This document shows, piece by piece, positions 7,467-16,637 of a stretch of 32,272 bases of DNA (position 1 is the stretch's first letter; the number at the start of each line of letters is the position of its first letter). The translations under genes and the position numbers were made by a program. The notes beneath the pieces are model-generated. The model was not told the origin of the DNA, did no database searches, and saw only the letters and a list, made by a program, of their open reading frames with translations. Source of the stretch: HGM04593 sp045578665 (GTDB lineage: Bacteria > Bacteroidota > Bacteroidia > Bacteroidales > Bacteroidaceae); NCBI GenBank assembly GCA_045578665.1, contig JAZNKR010000157.1:1-32272 (forward strand), in the 5' to 3' direction.

Positions 7467-9395
7467 ATGGACAAAAACAACCTTATAGGATTCGGACTCA
7501 TAGGTCTGGTGCTTTTCACATTCATCTACTTCAATCAACCCGACCCGGCTCAGATAGAAGCACAAAAGCGCTATCAGGATTCAATTACGGCAGTGATGCA
7601 GCAACAGGAGGCCGAAGCCCGCGCCATCGCCCTCAAGGAGGCAGAAGAACTTAAGGCACAAAGTTCGGACAGCACATCGGTGCTCTTCAATGCCCTCAAC
7701 GGCGAAGAGAGCTTTGTTACACTCTCCAACGAAAAGTTGAGTGTCCGCATCTCGACACTCGGAGGACGCATCTGCTCCGCCACCCTTGCCGACTACATGA
7801 ACCAGGAGGGCAAGCCTGTAACACTTTTCAGTGAAGAGGACAATATCCCCGTGCGCAACGTCCGCCGTTCGGACGACAAGATGTTCAACCAGCTCTACTA
7901 CACCATCGATGGCAAAGAAGAGAACATAGACACCCGCAAACTCTATTTCACACCGGTGGAGGTTTCGAGCGACAAAGTGGTGATGCGTCTTTCTTTCCGC
8001 ATCGACAAATATATCGATTTCGTATATCGCCTGCTCCCCGACAGTTACGTGGTAGACCTCTCGATAGAGGCGTACAACACCGAAAACATCTTCTCGGCAT
8101 CGGCAAAGCAGATAAATATTGTATGGGAGCAGATATTGCGCCAGCAGGAGAAAGGCTACACCTTTGAGCAGCAGTACACCTCACTGACCTACAAACCTGT
8201 TGACGAAGATACAGAACACCTCAACGAGCGTGGCGACGAGACAGAAAAACCCGAGGAGCCTCTTTCATGGGTCGCTTTCAAGAACCAGTTCTTCTCTTGC
8301 ATCATGGTCTCAAAAGAGCAGTTCAACAATGTTATTCTTGAGTCGGACACACTCCACGAAGGCAAGGGCTACCTCAAAGTTTGCTCGGCTGACATGAGCG
8401 CCCCCTTCGACCCCTCGGGAAGAGTGGCTACCGACTTCTCATTCTACTTCGGTCCCAACAAGTTCAGCACCCTCAAGGAGAGCAACGTGCTCATCGGAGG
8501 CGAGGACAACGACCTGCAGTTGCAGAAACTCATCTACTTCGGTTGGCCCATCGTACGCTGGATAAACCGATTCTTTATAATGTACCTCTTCGACTGGCTC
8601 ACAAGCTGGGGTATGAGCATGGGACTTGTACTGTTGCTCCTCACCCTCATTGTAAAGGCAATAGTCTACCCCTTCACACTTAAATCGTACGTTTCATCAG
8701 CCAAGATGCGTGCCCTGAAGCCCTATATCGATGAGATAAATGCAAAATATCCCAAGCAGGAGGATGCCATGAAGAAACAGCAGGAGATAATGATGCTCTA
8801 CAGCAAGTATGGCGCAAGCCCCATGGGTGGCTGTCTGCCTATGCTCATACAGATGCCTATCTTCATTGCAATGTTCAACTTCGTGCCCAATGCCATCGAG
8901 CTGCGCCAGCAGAGCTTCCTTTGGGCAAGCGACCTCTCTACATACGACGATGTAATAAGCTGGGGAACATCAATCTGGCCCATCGGCGACCACATAAGCC
9001 TCTTCTGTTTGCTCTTCTGCCTTGTCCAGATAGCAAACACCTACTACACCTCGAAGATGCAGCCCAATATGGGAGGTTCGCCCGAACAGATGCAGCAGAT
9101 GAAGATAATGCGTTGGATGATGTATCTGATGCCCATCGTCTTCTTCTTCATCTTCAACGACTACTCGTCAGGACTCAACTACTACTACTTCCTCTCTACA
9201 CTCATCAGCGTGGGAATATTCATCTATCTCCACTACAAAGTCGACGAGAATGAGCTTCTCAAGAAGATGGAGGCATATTACGAGAAGAACAAGAACAACC
9301 CCACCAAGCGCACAAACTTCATGGCAAACCTCGAAGCCATGCAGAAGGAGCTTGAGCGCCGCAACGAAGAACTTAAGAAAAACAATAAAAAATAA
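7467..9395 (+). CDS. yidC: Membrane protein insertase YidC
   Basis: The 642-residue protein inserts and folds inner-membrane proteins, alone or with Sec. Order of parts: TM1 (about residues 6-22), a short acidic helical linker, a large periplasmic beta-sandwich (about 75-355), then the conserved insertase core. In the core are TMs at about 368-400, 452-472, 508-527 and 549-592, with the motif MGGCLPMLIQMPIFIAMF. Lys397 in LIVKAIVYPF sits where E. coli YidC has the groove arginine. The C-terminus is a basic, coiled-coil-like tail (NEELKKNNKK) suited to ribosome contact. Length and large periplasmic domain match other Bacteroidales. A small gene follows after 9 bp, probably co-transcribed. Confidence 0.97.
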   Translation: MDKNNLIGFGLIGLVLFTFIYFNQPDPAQIEAQKRYQDSITAVMQQQEAEARAIALKEAEELKAQSSDSTSVLFNALNGEESFVTLSNEKLSVRISTLGGRICSATLADYMNQEGKPVTLFSEEDNIPVRNVRRSDDKMFNQLYYTIDGKEENIDTRKLYFTPVEVSSDKVVMRLSFRIDKYIDFVYRLLPDSYVVDLSIEAYNTENIFSASAKQINIVWEQILRQQEKGYTFEQQYTSLTYKPVDEDTEHLNERGDETEKPEEPLSWVAFKNQFFSCIMVSKEQFNNVILESDTLHEGKGYLKVCSADMSAPFDPSGRVATDFSFYFGPNKFSTLKESNVLIGGEDNDLQLQKLIYFGWPIVRWINRFFIMYLFDWLTSWGMSMGLVLLLLTLIVKAIVYPFTLKSYVSSAKMRALKPYIDEINAKYPKQEDAMKKQQEIMMLYSKYGASPMGGCLPMLIQMPIFIAMFNFVPNAIELRQQSFLWASDLSTYDDVISWGTSIWPIGDHISLFCLLFCLVQIANTYYTSKMQPNMGGSPEQMQQMKIMRWMMYLMPIVFFFIFNDYSSGLNYYYFLSTLISVGIFIYLHYKVDENELLKKMEAYYEKNKNNPTKRTNFMANLEAMQKELERRNEELKKNNKK

Positions 9396-9404
9396 TTATA
9401 AATC

Positions 9405-10040
9405 ATGGGTTTATTCGATTTTTTCAAGAAGAAACAGCAGCCCACTGAAAAGGTGGGAGGCATGGAAGACTTCATGACACTCATCAGAGTATATTACCAG
9501 TCGGTGCTTGCCGCCAATCTCGGAATAACAAACATAGGAATGTTGCCCGACCTTGCCACATTCAAGCGCACGCTTAAGGTAGCCACACAGAACAACAAAC
9601 TGGGCGTAGCCGAGCGCAGCAAATGCAAGAAGATGCTCGAACAGCTCTACGGTATGAACGACAACTTCTTCAAGGAGATAGACCAGTCAATCAAGCGCAA
9701 CTGCAAGACAGTGAACGATGTCCGCACATATCTCTTCGCATTCCAGGGCTTCAACAACGACCTCATGATGCTCGTCAGCAACCTTATGCAGTGGAAGTTC
9801 CGCATCCCCGGTGTGTTCCACAAACTGCTCTACGGCATGACAGAGAAGGTGATAAACGACATTCTCACAAAGAACAACTGGAAGGACGAAGCTACATTCA
9901 AGACCGTGTATGCCATCCGCCAGCAGAAAGAGCGTCTGGGCTACTCGGCAGAGTGGATGACACAGTATGTCTACAAGATTGTAACATTGGCAAAGAAAGA
10001 GCCGCGTCCCAAAGCCGGCGAAGAAACAGCTAAAAAATAA
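9405..10040 (+). CDS. Conserved hypothetical protein downstream of yidC
   Basis: The 211-residue protein appears cytosolic: no signal peptide, no membrane segment, basic C-terminal tail (PRPKAGEETAKK). It begins MGLFDFFKKKQQ, a common N-terminus in small cytosolic proteins, and looks mainly helical, with MEDFMTLIRVYYQSVLAANLGI and FKRTLKVATQNNKLGVAERSK as the clearest amphipathic helices. I recognise no domain. It starts 9 bp after yidC and is followed by a good terminator, so the two form one unit. A role related to membrane biogenesis would be guilt by association only. Confidence 0.7.
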   Translation: MGLFDFFKKKQQPTEKVGGMEDFMTLIRVYYQSVLAANLGITNIGMLPDLATFKRTLKVATQNNKLGVAERSKCKKMLEQLYGMNDNFFKEIDQSIKRNCKTVNDVRTYLFAFQGFNNDLMMLVSNLMQWKFRIPGVFHKLLYGMTEKVINDILTKNNWKDEATFKTVYAIRQQKERLGYSAEWMTQYVYKIVTLAKKEPRPKAGEETAKK

Positions 10041-10066
10041 CAGCAGAAGAATCTCCCTCTATAAAT

Positions 10067-10103
10067 AAAGGCAATCTTACCATGTAGCAAGATTGCCTTT
10101 TTT
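10067..10103 (+). terminator. Rho-independent terminator of the yidC operon
   Basis: A 12-bp perfect stem, AAAGGCAATCTT (10067-10078) with AAGATTGCCTTT (10089-10100), encloses a 10-nt loop and ends in a run of six T. It lies 26 bp after the stop at 10040. Confidence 0.9.
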
Positions 10104-10141
10104 GCCCACATGATATATGAATCCCATCTAAGTAAACCGAT

Positions 10142-11047
10142 ATGCAGAACAATAAAAAACGTAATACACCGATAGCAACGCTGATAAAGAATTTTGTAAA
10201 CAAAGATAGCGGCAAAGTCTCGGAATCGCGCAAGGAGATAAGAAACCGTTTCCCTGCTCTTGATTGGAAAGATCAAAAAAAGATAATATCGGCATTCCTG
10301 GATTCATGCGCATCGGACAGAGAATGGATATATACAAGATTGCTCGATTATTGGGACGACAGCTTTGCGGAGCAGATAAAAACATTGTGGGAAAAATATC
10401 ATGAGGATAAGTGCGCATGGGTGGTAATACGTTTCCTCCCCGAAAATTATGTAAAATCGCAGATTGACCACTTTCCCGGCGGAAGGAACTACTATTTTGT
10501 GTGCAGACGGCTGGCGCATAACGAGGATTTTCAGATAGAACGCAATAAATTATCGGCAATAGATTATCTGTCTGTCATATTCTATTCGGGAAAGAACCTA
10601 TCCGATAATGAAGCGACAGAGATCTTCTATAAGATAGTTTGCGAAGAGTGCGAAAAGGAAAATATGTTCATAGATATGCGTCACGTTGGGCGAGGAGTCT
10701 TCTTTGCTCTTAGAGATTTTGCTGTGATTTCAAAAGCACTCTATTATCTTGAATCAAGCAATAAAACAGATGTTCTTGAAACACTTGAAGCATGGGGTGA
10801 GAATGTATTCGAAACAATAAGGGTGTCAGAGGATTATGCCGCCTTGAACAGAGCGCCGCTCTCCGATTATGAATATAACGATAGATTAAAGTCGATAGCC
10901 AAAAGCCATATAGCAGCTTCATTAGGTGTTAAATATAAGGATAAACATTCGTGTATGGGTGCGAAGAAGCGCCTCGAAGAAATTGAAATAAAAAACCCTG
11001 CGATAGATTCTTTGATAGACAAATTGGGCTTGGAGTGCATAGAGTAA
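10142..11047 (+). CDS. Hypothetical helical protein, partner of a UDG-like protein
   Basis: The 301-residue soluble protein has no signal peptide or TM. It is predicted mostly helical by eye, with a tryptophan-rich central block (DREWIYTRLLDYWDD, then LWEKYHEDKCAWVVIRFLP) in successive short helices that could be HEAT/ARM-like. I recognise no catalytic motif. It is only 3 bp before the next gene, so the two are surely co-transcribed. It is AT-rich relative to yidC and the downstream glycosylase gene, which points to a separate origin. Start chosen at the first ATG after the yidC terminator; no other in-frame start nearby is better supported. Confidence 0.65.
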   Translation: MQNNKKRNTPIATLIKNFVNKDSGKVSESRKEIRNRFPALDWKDQKKIISAFLDSCASDREWIYTRLLDYWDDSFAEQIKTLWEKYHEDKCAWVVIRFLPENYVKSQIDHFPGGRNYYFVCRRLAHNEDFQIERNKLSAIDYLSVIFYSGKNLSDNEATEIFYKIVCEECEKENMFIDMRHVGRGVFFALRDFAVISKALYYLESSNKTDVLETLEAWGENVFETIRVSEDYAALNRAPLSDYEYNDRLKSIAKSHIAASLGVKYKDKHSCMGAKKRLEEIEIKNPAIDSLIDKLGLECIE

Positions 11048-11050
11048 TTT

Positions 11051-11848
11051 ATGGAAAACGATGATTTTGCAAACTTGTTGAAAAACACCTCCGAAGAGTA
11101 TATAGGCGTAGGAAACCCTGATGCGAAAATATTGATTATAGCAAATGAACCGGGAATTTCCGAAAAGGAACAATCCTACAAGGAGGTTGCGTGCAACCGC
11201 AAAATGTGGCAAGCTGTTGACAAAGGAGATTTTCCAGCAAAGGATAATGCTGAATATAACCCTCGTTTCCCATTCAGAGGTCAATTATATACCGTATATT
11301 CAAAAAAGAATGGCAGAGGCGAAGGTGGCACAAGCCGTACATGGTACAACTATCAAAAGCTGATAGATCGTTTGCGGGGTATTGAGCGTGGTAAAAGAAC
11401 CCCGTTGGATTTTCACGACTTTTGTTTCAGCACAGATTTCAGCAGCGTATGTGCCAAAAAAAGTGGTGAAATTGATGAAGATCCAAAATTGTGCGAAGAA
11501 CGCGAAAAATCTATCGTCCGCCGTGCCGGAAGTGGCAACAACTTCTTTTCCGAAGACTTTTTTCAGCACTTTCCCATAGTGATTGTAGCATCAGGACATT
11601 ATATAAAGAAGTTCAAACATATTTTCAATCCGAAAGATTTATTTGGCTTTGAGGATTATCGGTCGCATGATGTTGAAGATGACAAGGGTAAAAAAATAGG
11701 TTGGATAAATATCCATGAATGTGGAGGAGAATCCCCCAAACTGCTTCTCCATACAAAGCATTTTTCTTCGTCAATATCTGATAAATATATAGCAGAAATA
11801 GCAAAAGAAATAATTACTTTTGTGCGTAAATACAATATAACCCTTTAA
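11051..11848 (+). CDS. Uracil-DNA glycosylase superfamily-like protein
   Basis: The 265-residue protein carries a near N-terminal strand-loop AKILIIANEPGI (residues ~25-36) in the place and style of UDG motif A (GEAPG in family 4). A late segment LLLHTKHFSSSISD stands where the motif B histidine loop should be. Between them are WYNYQKLIDRLRGI and DFHDFCFSTDFSSV, also in keeping with the fold. Sequence identity to studied UDGs is low, so enzymatic activity is uncertain: motif A lacks the usual Asp/Asn water-activating pattern seen in family 1. It lies 7 bp before a second UDG-fold gene but is much more AT-rich (17 G+C in 60 at 11581-11640, against 32 in 60 at 12121-12180 in that gene). Confidence 0.5.
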   Translation: MENDDFANLLKNTSEEYIGVGNPDAKILIIANEPGISEKEQSYKEVACNRKMWQAVDKGDFPAKDNAEYNPRFPFRGQLYTVYSKKNGRGEGGTSRTWYNYQKLIDRLRGIERGKRTPLDFHDFCFSTDFSSVCAKKSGEIDEDPKLCEEREKSIVRRAGSGNNFFSEDFFQHFPIVIVASGHYIKKFKHIFNPKDLFGFEDYRSHDVEDDKGKKIGWINIHECGGESPKLLLHTKHFSSSISDKYIAEIAKEIITFVRKYNITL

Positions 11849-11855
11849 TCAGTCT

Positions 11856-12443
11856 ATGAAGTTGCCTACCGAAAAACATCCGTTACAACCCTTCCTGCCC
11901 GCAGGAGCAAGAATACTTATGCTCGGCAGTTTTCCTCCGAAAGAGGACAAATGGTCTATGCGCTTCTTCTACCCCAACTGGATAAACGACATGTGGCGGA
12001 TAGTGGGCACAATATTCTGCGGCGACAAGCACCATTTCGAAGTGCAGGGTGAGAAGCGGTTCGACCGTGAACGCATAGTGCAATTCTGTACCGAAAAAGG
12101 TATAGCCCTTTACGACACAGCCTGCGAAGTGCGCCGCTTGAAGGATAATGCTTCGGACAAATTCCTCGAAGTGGTAACCCCCACCGACCTTACCGCGCTG
12201 TTGCAGCAGATACCGCAGTGCAAGGCAATTGTAACCACCGGGCAGAAGGCAACTGACATAATTGTGGAGAGATTCGCTTGCAAGGAGCCTCCCATCGGCA
12301 GCATGGAGACAATCACCCTCGCCGATGGTCGCACACTGCACTTCTGGCGCATGCCATCCTCGTCGCGAGCCTACCCATTGGCACTCGACAAAAAGGCGGA
12401 ATACTACCGCAGAATGTTTGCAAGTACTTTGCGCTTTATTTGA
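11856..12443 (+). CDS. Uracil/hypoxanthine-DNA glycosylase family protein
   Basis: The 195-residue protein has the UDG fold signatures. Motif A is GARILMLGSFPP (residues ~17-28), followed by RFFYPNWINDMWRIVG, like the Y(Y/F)xHPRNxFW block of DNA-deoxyinosine and mismatch-type glycosylases. Motif B is MPSSSRAYP near residue 167, similar to LPSTSPA. It would excise damaged bases in base-excision repair; substrate is not certain. The last eight codons (after ...YYRRMF, ending ASTLRFI and a stop) come from the adjoining AT-rich island. A displaced alternative end, ...YYRRMFEYEQISVS, is found at 28972-29034. The junction therefore replaced, but did not destroy, the C-terminus. Third in a compact run with the two upstream genes. 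Confidence 0.75.
   Translation: MKLPTEKHPLQPFLPAGARILMLGSFPPKEDKWSMRFFYPNWINDMWRIVGTIFCGDKHHFEVQGEKRFDRERIVQFCTEKGIALYDTACEVRRLKDNASDKFLEVVTPTDLTALLQQIPQCKAIVTTGQKATDIIVERFACKEPPIGSMETITLADGRTLHFWRMPSSSRAYPLALDKKAEYYRRMFASTLRFI
12384..12420 (+). repeat. 37-bp direct repeat, left copy (att-like)
   Basis: This copy begins CTCGACAAAAAGGC and ends CAGAATGTTTG, and codes LDKKAEYYRRMF in the glycosylase gene. It is identical at all 37 positions to 28972-29008. The bases immediately before and after both copies differ, so the shared core is bounded. Confidence 0.97.
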
Positions 12444-12662
12444 GTACAATACATATCTATTCTCTCATTATCCATGTTGCTGAATATGATATTAATGAGG
12501 CGCTTTTAGTATAATGTTTGTGTTGTCATTCTTTATAAACTTGCTTGACATGGCTGAGGTGTGAAGGAGAAAACTTCGTTAAATAAGCCGAAATGAACAT
12601 CACAAATATAGAAATATTTTTCAAGAAAATTTAAATGACTTTTTAGGAAATAGAGGGTATTG

Positions 12663-12703
12663 CGAGCGTTCAATGTTTGTTGGAAGCAAACATTGCACGC
12701 TCG
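12663..12703. repeat. 17-bp-arm imperfect inverted repeat
   Basis: Arms 12663-12679 (CGAGCGTTCAATGTTTG) and 12687-12703 pair with one mismatch around a 7-nt loop. No T-tract follows, so it is not a standard terminator. It might mark a regulatory RNA structure or the scar of a small mobile element. Confidence 0.75.
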
Positions 12704-12922
12704 TTTGCAGTTTGCAGGCTGACTTGATTTGTACAGCACTTGCTGGTACGAGTTTTCCGATGTTAATCAGAAGCACAGTCTTTGAAGACGGTGGATTCAG
12801 AATAGAAGCGCATCAAATTTTAACCGGACATCAATAAAATATTAACAGCGATATTCAATGATTAAATAACGTTTTGCTATAAATTTATTTGTAATATAAT
12901 TTTCTTATCCGTAATTAAAAGT

Positions 12923-12930
12923 TATCTTTG
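12923..12930 (+). promoter_or_regulatory. Promoter -7 box of the giant surface-protein operon
   Basis: TATCTTTG is a full match to the Bacteroidales TAnnTTTG box. At the matching upstream spacing only a weak ATTTTC is found for the -33 element. It is the last good box before the ATG at 13052. Confidence 0.55.
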
Positions 12931-13051
12931 CAAAAAATATATAAATTTTAGAAGTTCGATGTTAAAATTATTTAGTTGTTATAAAACATTGAACTAGCCA
13001 ACCTTACCGAATTCATGATAGTAATAATAAATATATAAATAAATTTCAACT

Positions 13052-16000
13052 ATGAGAATTAAGTTTTTATTTGTGGCTATTTGCTGTACTGTTGTAACAG
13101 CTTTTGCAAGACCACTTTATGAAGGTGATGAATCAAATAAACAAATAGCACTGGATTCACTTAGTGCTGTGATTACAACTGTTGAATCTTTCATTACCAA
13201 AGAAGCCGGCTTCTCAGGTGGTGAATTAATAGAATTGCAGACAAATTATGCAAACAAGCCTAATTTTATCTGGTGCAATGAGGCCGAACGCAACGAAGGA
13301 CCAATTATAAACCTTATAGATGGTGACCCGAAGACATACTTTTATTCTTGTTATAGCAGTACCATAGAGCCGGTTCATTGGCTGCAGATAAATCTTGATT
13401 CTCCTCTCGAGAAATTTGATTTCAGCTACCATACGCGTCAAAATATAAATGAGAATTTTCCGCAGGCGATAGAAGTAATGGGCAGCAATGATGGCACTAC
13501 ATTTACATCTATAAAAACATTTGAAGGATTACCGCAAACACCAGACGCACGCTGGGAATCGGGGTTGGTGGTTGCCTCACAACAATATACCTATTTGCGC
13601 TTTGTAGTAACAGCTCCCCGTGTCTTTTTTCATATGGCCGAGTTTGCAATCAAGACCGAGACTGTTATATCTGAAAAATACCGTCCATATTTAGGCTATT
13701 TGAATAATTTACGGCAATTATGTAACGAAGCAAAGGCTGTAAACAATGAAAATGAAAATGTCGAGGCAGAAGATATTTTTGCGCTTGCCGAAAAGCTAAA
13801 GGCATATTATGCTATAAAAGATGATGTTGTAAATGACAGCATAACAGATTATGGATTACTCGGAAATTTGGTCTGGAAATTAAAAGAAAATGAAGTAACA
13901 ATAAGCGGTCGGGGAGCTATGCCCGAAAAAAGAACCGGTGAATATCCCTGGTATAAACACTACTCGTCCATCAACCGTGTTGTGATTGGAGATGATATAA
14001 CGAATGTTGCTAAGAATGCATTTTACTCTGTTGGTTATGAAAATCTGGTATGTATAACATTAGGAAAGAGCATTAGAAGCATTGATGAATATGCATTACG
14101 CAATCCAAACGGTGGTGACCTTAAAGTTGTCTCTAAATCGCCTATCCCCCCTGTTATAACAAGTTCTAGTTTTTCAAATGTTCGCGTGGTGTATGTGCCT
14201 GAAGGCAGCGGGGCGTTGTATAGAGAATCCGATTGGGGCGAAAAATTTATAGTTGAGGGTGAAGGTGTAACCATAAATGCCACACTTACCGAACCCGGAA
14301 CTCTGGGTGATAAAATATTGGAGCAAATAGAAAATTTCAAAGATGTAAACAATCTTTCAATCAAAGGAGCTATAAACAGCGACGATATTTATATAATACA
14401 AAATAGTCTGACAGGCCTTGTCTCCATAGATATGTCGGGAGTTCCTGTTAAGAATTTACAGTCAGCGATGTTCGCAGGTAGAACCAGATTGCAAAAAGTA
14501 GTTCTGCCAAACACGTTGGAATACATTTCAGGCAGAATGTTCAGAAACTGCAGTATGCTCGAAGAGGTCAAAATTCCGTCATCTGTTACCTCTATTGAGT
14601 CTTATGCCTTTAGTAATTGTTATAGTCTACGCAATATTGTCCTCCACGAAGGAATTACAGATATAGGAACAAATGTATTTGAATATTGTAAATCACTAAA
14701 GGAAGTTAAAATTCCATCTACGTTGCATACTATTAGCACTTCTACTTTTATATATTGTCGTTTGTTGAAAAATGTGGAATTTTCAGAGGGGCTGACCGAA
14801 ATAGGGGCTAGTGCATTTAGTAGCTGTGCTATAGAAAAACTAAAATTTCCATCAACCCTTCGCACTATTGAAAGTAATGCGTTTAACTCAAATAAATCCT
14901 TGAAAGAAATAGAATTCAATGAAGGATTGCACAGAATCAATAATGAATGTTTCAGCCATTGCAATGCGCTTACCGAAGTTACCTTGCCAAGTTCCCTTGT
15001 ATTTATAGTTGGTGCCCCCTTCTATTCTTGCAATAATCTTAAAAAGATTACATCTCTTTCTGTTGTGCCCCCTTATATAAACGAAACACTATTTGGAAGT
15101 GATTATAATTATATCGATGGTTGCGAATTATATGTTCCTGCTATATCTCTCAATGTTTACAAACAGACAGAGTATTGGGATAAATTCCCGACAATAAAAC
15201 AGATAGACTATCTACCTCAGAACATAACAGTGCTTGGAGATTACAGACTGACATTGCCCGACAACCTTCCACTCGACTATAAACCGAATGTAAGTCTTTT
15301 AATGGAAAGTAGTTATAATTGTGGCGCCCTCACTGTGAAAGGTAGCAATACTTTGAACGCTTCGTCGTTTAATACAATTTGGGATTATTACGATGGCAGA
15401 TACTGTTCTTTGATTAATAACGCTGTTGTGCGTGCCGACAGTGTGTCTGTCGATATATACGTAAGAAACAATAGATGGGTGTTTATCACACTTCCATTCG
15501 ATGTCAGAGTATCCGACATTGAACCTACAAGTGAGGGCACAACCAATTTTGTCGTACGTCGCTACGACGGAGAACTGCGTGCCGCCGGCAAGGTCGATTC
15601 TACTTGGATAAGAATGGCTGCTGACGATATTCTGAAGGCAGGTGAAGGATATATATTGCAAGCCAGCAGATATGTCGGCACAAATTCTCAGTCGGCAAGT
15701 AATTTAAGATTTAATGCGGTAAAGAATGCACACAAAAATAAAATTTTCACAAACGAAGATGAAACAATTGTTCTTAATGAATATCAGAGCGAATTCATGC
15801 ATCACCGCAGTTGGAATCTTATCGGTAATCCCTACCCCTGTTACTACGATACAAGATTTATTGATTTTTCGTCTCCCATTACTGTGTGGGATGCGGGAAA
15901 CAATACATACGCTGCATATAGCTTGATAGATGATTCATATATTCTTTTGCCCGGTGAAGCATTTTTTGTGCAGTGTCCCGTCAATAATAAAAATATAATC

Positions 16001-16621
16001 TTCAACAAAGAGGGAAGACAGACTGACAGCAATGTACGCACAATGGAATTTGCTGCACACGCAAAGGCAACTGAAATGTCTGCCATGCGCACAGTCATAA
16101 ATATTACAATAAGTGATGGCACAAACTGTGACAAGACACGTGTCGTAATAAATGACAATGCCGAAATGCATTACGAAATGGAGAAAGATGCAAGTAAATT
16201 TATGAGTAGCAATGCTGCTGTTCCACAGATTTACACAGTAAATGATGGCATTGGTTATTCAATAAACGAGCGACCGTTGGATGCAGGTAAAGTAAAACTT
16301 AATACAATAATAAACGCTGATGGGGTTTACACCATTGCTCTTGCCGATATTCCAGACGAGTGCACAGTCTGTTTGTTGGATAATAAGACCGGTGCAAAGG
16401 TGCAATTGACAAAAAAGGAATACTCTTTTTATGGCACTGCCGGTGAAAATCCCGAACGTTTCATGTTGATAGTAGATTTGCAAGGAAAAACCGGTATACA
16501 CGACATAAACGCTGACGACAACGACAATGAAGATGTCTACAACCTTCATGGCATTAAAATAACAAGACCTCTGCAAAAAGGCATCTATATTAAAAAAGGC
16601 AAGAAGATAATCGTTAAATAA
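13052..16621 (+). CDS. Exported discoidin-like/BspA-type LRR protein with T9SS-like tail
   Basis: The 1189-residue protein has a signal peptide (MRIKFLFVAICCTVVTAFA). A discoidin (F5/8 type C)-like beta-sandwich follows at about 80-205: NLIDGDPKTYFYS, HWLQINLDSPLEKFDFSYHT and QAIEVMGSNDGTTF are typical strands. Leucine-rich repeats of the BspA/LRR_5 kind occupy about 275-720, with repeats such as LEEVKIPSSVTSIESYAFSN and the closing block LYVPAISLNVYKQTEYWDKF. Next is a large beta-rich region with a SWNLIGNPYPC motif. The end, VYNLHGIKITRPLQKGIYIKKGKKIIVK (split: conserved YNL..G, GIYI, KKIIVK), resembles T9SS type A sorting tails. LRR_5 and discoidin modules usually bind proteins or glycans. 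It is first in an operon; the next gene begins 16 bp later. Confidence 0.85.
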   Translation: MRIKFLFVAICCTVVTAFARPLYEGDESNKQIALDSLSAVITTVESFITKEAGFSGGELIELQTNYANKPNFIWCNEAERNEGPIINLIDGDPKTYFYSCYSSTIEPVHWLQINLDSPLEKFDFSYHTRQNINENFPQAIEVMGSNDGTTFTSIKTFEGLPQTPDARWESGLVVASQQYTYLRFVVTAPRVFFHMAEFAIKTETVISEKYRPYLGYLNNLRQLCNEAKAVNNENENVEAEDIFALAEKLKAYYAIKDDVVNDSITDYGLLGNLVWKLKENEVTISGRGAMPEKRTGEYPWYKHYSSINRVVIGDDITNVAKNAFYSVGYENLVCITLGKSIRSIDEYALRNPNGGDLKVVSKSPIPPVITSSSFSNVRVVYVPEGSGALYRESDWGEKFIVEGEGVTINATLTEPGTLGDKILEQIENFKDVNNLSIKGAINSDDIYIIQNSLTGLVSIDMSGVPVKNLQSAMFAGRTRLQKVVLPNTLEYISGRMFRNCSMLEEVKIPSSVTSIESYAFSNCYSLRNIVLHEGITDIGTNVFEYCKSLKEVKIPSTLHTISTSTFIYCRLLKNVEFSEGLTEIGASAFSSCAIEKLKFPSTLRTIESNAFNSNKSLKEIEFNEGLHRINNECFSHCNALTEVTLPSSLVFIVGAPFYSCNNLKKITSLSVVPPYINETLFGSDYNYIDGCELYVPAISLNVYKQTEYWDKFPTIKQIDYLPQNITVLGDYRLTLPDNLPLDYKPNVSLLMESSYNCGALTVKGSNTLNASSFNTIWDYYDGRYCSLINNAVVRADSVSVDIYVRNNRWVFITLPFDVRVSDIEPTSEGTTNFVVRRYDGELRAAGKVDSTWIRMAADDILKAGEGYILQASRYVGTNSQSASNLRFNAVKNAHKNKIFTNEDETIVLNEYQSEFMHHRSWNLIGNPYPCYYDTRFIDFSSPITVWDAGNNTYAAYSLIDDSYILLPGEAFFVQCPVNNKNIIFNKEGRQTDSNVRTMEFAAHAKATEMSAMRTVINITISDGTNCDKTRVVINDNAEMHYEMEKDASKFMSSNAAVPQIYTVNDGIGYSINERPLDAGKVKLNTIINADGVYTIALADIPDECTVCLLDNKTGAKVQLTKKEYSFYGTAGENPERFMLIVDLQGKTGIHDINADDNDNEDVYNLHGIKITRPLQKGIYIKKGKKIIVK

Positions 16622-16637
16622 ATAAGCACTGGTTTAT

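Larger units (their letters stand above)
12444..13051. other. AT-rich non-coding leader of the island operon
   Basis: About 600 bp without a credible gene. It contains an imperfect long hairpin (12663-12703), a nearby GTTTGCAG direct doublet, and a -7-type TATCTTTG at 12923-12930. A leader of about 110 nt then leads into the first giant gene. Short open frames here have no support. Confidence 0.7.

Noticed and set aside
12444..13051. Degraded integrase or tRNA gene at the left end of the island
   Set aside because: No cloverleaf, no CCA-proximal arm and no frame with recombinase motifs could be seen.
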